DNA of 7,172 bases, taken from positions 1 to 7,172 of the forward strand of contig JBIIOJ010000159.1 of the NCBI GenBank assembly GCA_044337015.1. Reading direction: 5' to 3'. Positions 6,614 through 7,172 of the stretch are shown in pieces. Each line of letters starts with the position of its first letter. The stretch's first letter is position 1. The notes under the pieces were generated by a model. The model searched no databases. It worked only from the letters and a program-made list of their open reading frames with translations, and was not told the origin of the DNA. A program made the translations under genes and the position numbers. This DNA comes from UBA4655 sp044337015 (GTDB taxonomy: Bacteria > Planctomycetota > Planctomycetia > Pirellulales > UBA1268).

Positions 6614-7172
6614 ATGCCGAATCGCCCGTTCCGCCTCCTTGTGCTCGACGTCGATGGGACCGTGCTCGACGGCCGCCACGAGGTCTCTCGCGACACCGCT
6701 GCTGCCGTTCGCCGCGCGATGGACGCGGGGGTGCGGGTGGTGCTCGCCACGGGAAGGCGGTATCGCGACACGCTCGGCGTCGCCGAGGCGATCGGGGTGC
6801 GGGGGCCGCTGGTCACCGCGTCGGGCGCGCTCGTGAAAGACTCCGCCGGCGGGCACGCCACGCTCTACCGTGCGTCGTTCGGCGCGGGTGTGCTGGAAGG
6901 GGTGCTCGGGAGGATTGCCGCCCGGGGGCACGAGGCGGTCGTCTACACCGACAGCTTCTCCGACGGATTCGATTTCCACTGCGCGACGGAGCTCTCGCTG
7001 GAGCCCGGCATCCGTGAGTATCTCGAGCTCAACCGGCCGGTCGCACGGGTCGTTCCCGATCTCCACGAGCGGCCGCCCGCGGGCGCGTTCGCGGGCTTCA
7101 CGATGGGCAGCCGCGAGGCGATGGACGCCGTGGAGGAGGACCTCGTGTCCAGCTGGCCCGATGCCCTTTCGC
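6614..7172 (+). CDS. HAD-superfamily phosphatase, Cof/subclass IIB type (5' part)
   Basis: Residues 1-186 of a haloacid dehalogenase-type hydrolase; the frame is open at the right edge. Motif I is LLVLDVDGTVLDG (8-20), with nucleophile Asp12 and acid/base Asp14. Motif II is VVLATGRRY (42-50, Thr46). The ATGR wording, followed by LVTASGALV (66-74) in place of the usual NGA, is characteristic of the Cof-like IIB group, which dephosphorylates sugar phosphates, nucleotides or cofactors in the cytosol. HEAVVYTDSF (about 105-114) would start the cap domain. Motifs III and IV lie beyond the window; Cof proteins are usually about 260-280 residues. The ATG at 6614 places the motif-I strand at residue 7, as is normal. 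An in-frame ATG at 6590 would add eight residues and overlap the Rieske start, so it is less likely. The substrate cannot be predicted. Confidence 0.92.
   Translation, partial: MPNRPFRLLVLDVDGTVLDGRHEVSRDTAAAVRRAMDAGVRVVLATGRRYRDTLGVAEAIGVRGPLVTASGALVKDSAGGHATLYRASFGAGVLEGVLGRIAARGHEAVVYTDSFSDGFDFHCATELSLEPGIREYLELNRPVARVVPDLHERPPAGAFAGFTMGSREAMDAVEEDLVSSWPDALS

Noticed and set aside
6260..7066. 268-codon version of the Rieske protein
   Set aside because: The first 157 codons are antisense to the HAD gene and lack similarity to Rieske proteins. The family domain begins at the ATG at 6595.

Overview
The window is GC-rich bacterial chromosome with six genes and no RNA gene, mobile element or CRISPR array that I can see. 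The combination of an archaeal-type phosphoglycerate mutase, a large cysteine-free secreted protein built of autotransporter-associated beta-strand repeats and ending in a PEP-CTERM sorting tail, and sugar-isomerase wording of a kind I associate with Planctomycetota points to a planctomycete, perhaps of the Pirellulales. That placement is an inference from gene content, not from a marker gene.

Layout, left to right. (1) The 5' part of apgM, a glycolytic phosphoglycerate mutase, lies on the minus strand and leaves the window at base 1. (2) A divergent plus-strand gene follows at 519-1544. It encodes a short, strongly diverged relative of glucose-6-phosphate isomerase that keeps the fold-level wording but has lost the active-site signatures. 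It looks like a pseudoenzyme or an enzyme with a changed function. (3) After a 152-base gap with a plausible sigma70-type promoter comes a 1269-residue secreted PEP-CTERM protein (1697-5506). (4) Sixty bases later is a UPF0173-type metallo-beta-lactamase-fold hydrolase (5567-6253). (5) Convergent with it, only six bases away, is a small Rieske [2Fe-2S] ferredoxin-like protein on the minus strand (6260-6595). (6) Divergent from the Rieske gene, 18 bases away, is a Cof-type HAD phosphatase (from 6614) that runs off the right end.

The genes do not form one operon. The two left-hand genes are linked by a glycolysis theme (phosphoglycerate mutase beside an isomerase-like protein). The large PEP-CTERM protein is a self-contained envelope or extracellular product, and its exosortase is not in the window. 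The right-hand genes are ordinary housekeeping-type enzymes with unknown substrates.

Four start regions show Shine-Dalgarno-like sequences: apgM, the isomerase-like gene (weak), the PEP-CTERM gene and the UPF0173 gene. The Rieske and HAD genes do not. They share an 18-base spacer with a central CTATAG palindrome that gives a -10-like hexamer 6-7 bases before each start codon, as expected of a bidirectional leaderless promoter. The two most interesting items are this spacer and the isomerase-like pseudoenzyme. I did not find a clear new multi-gene system.
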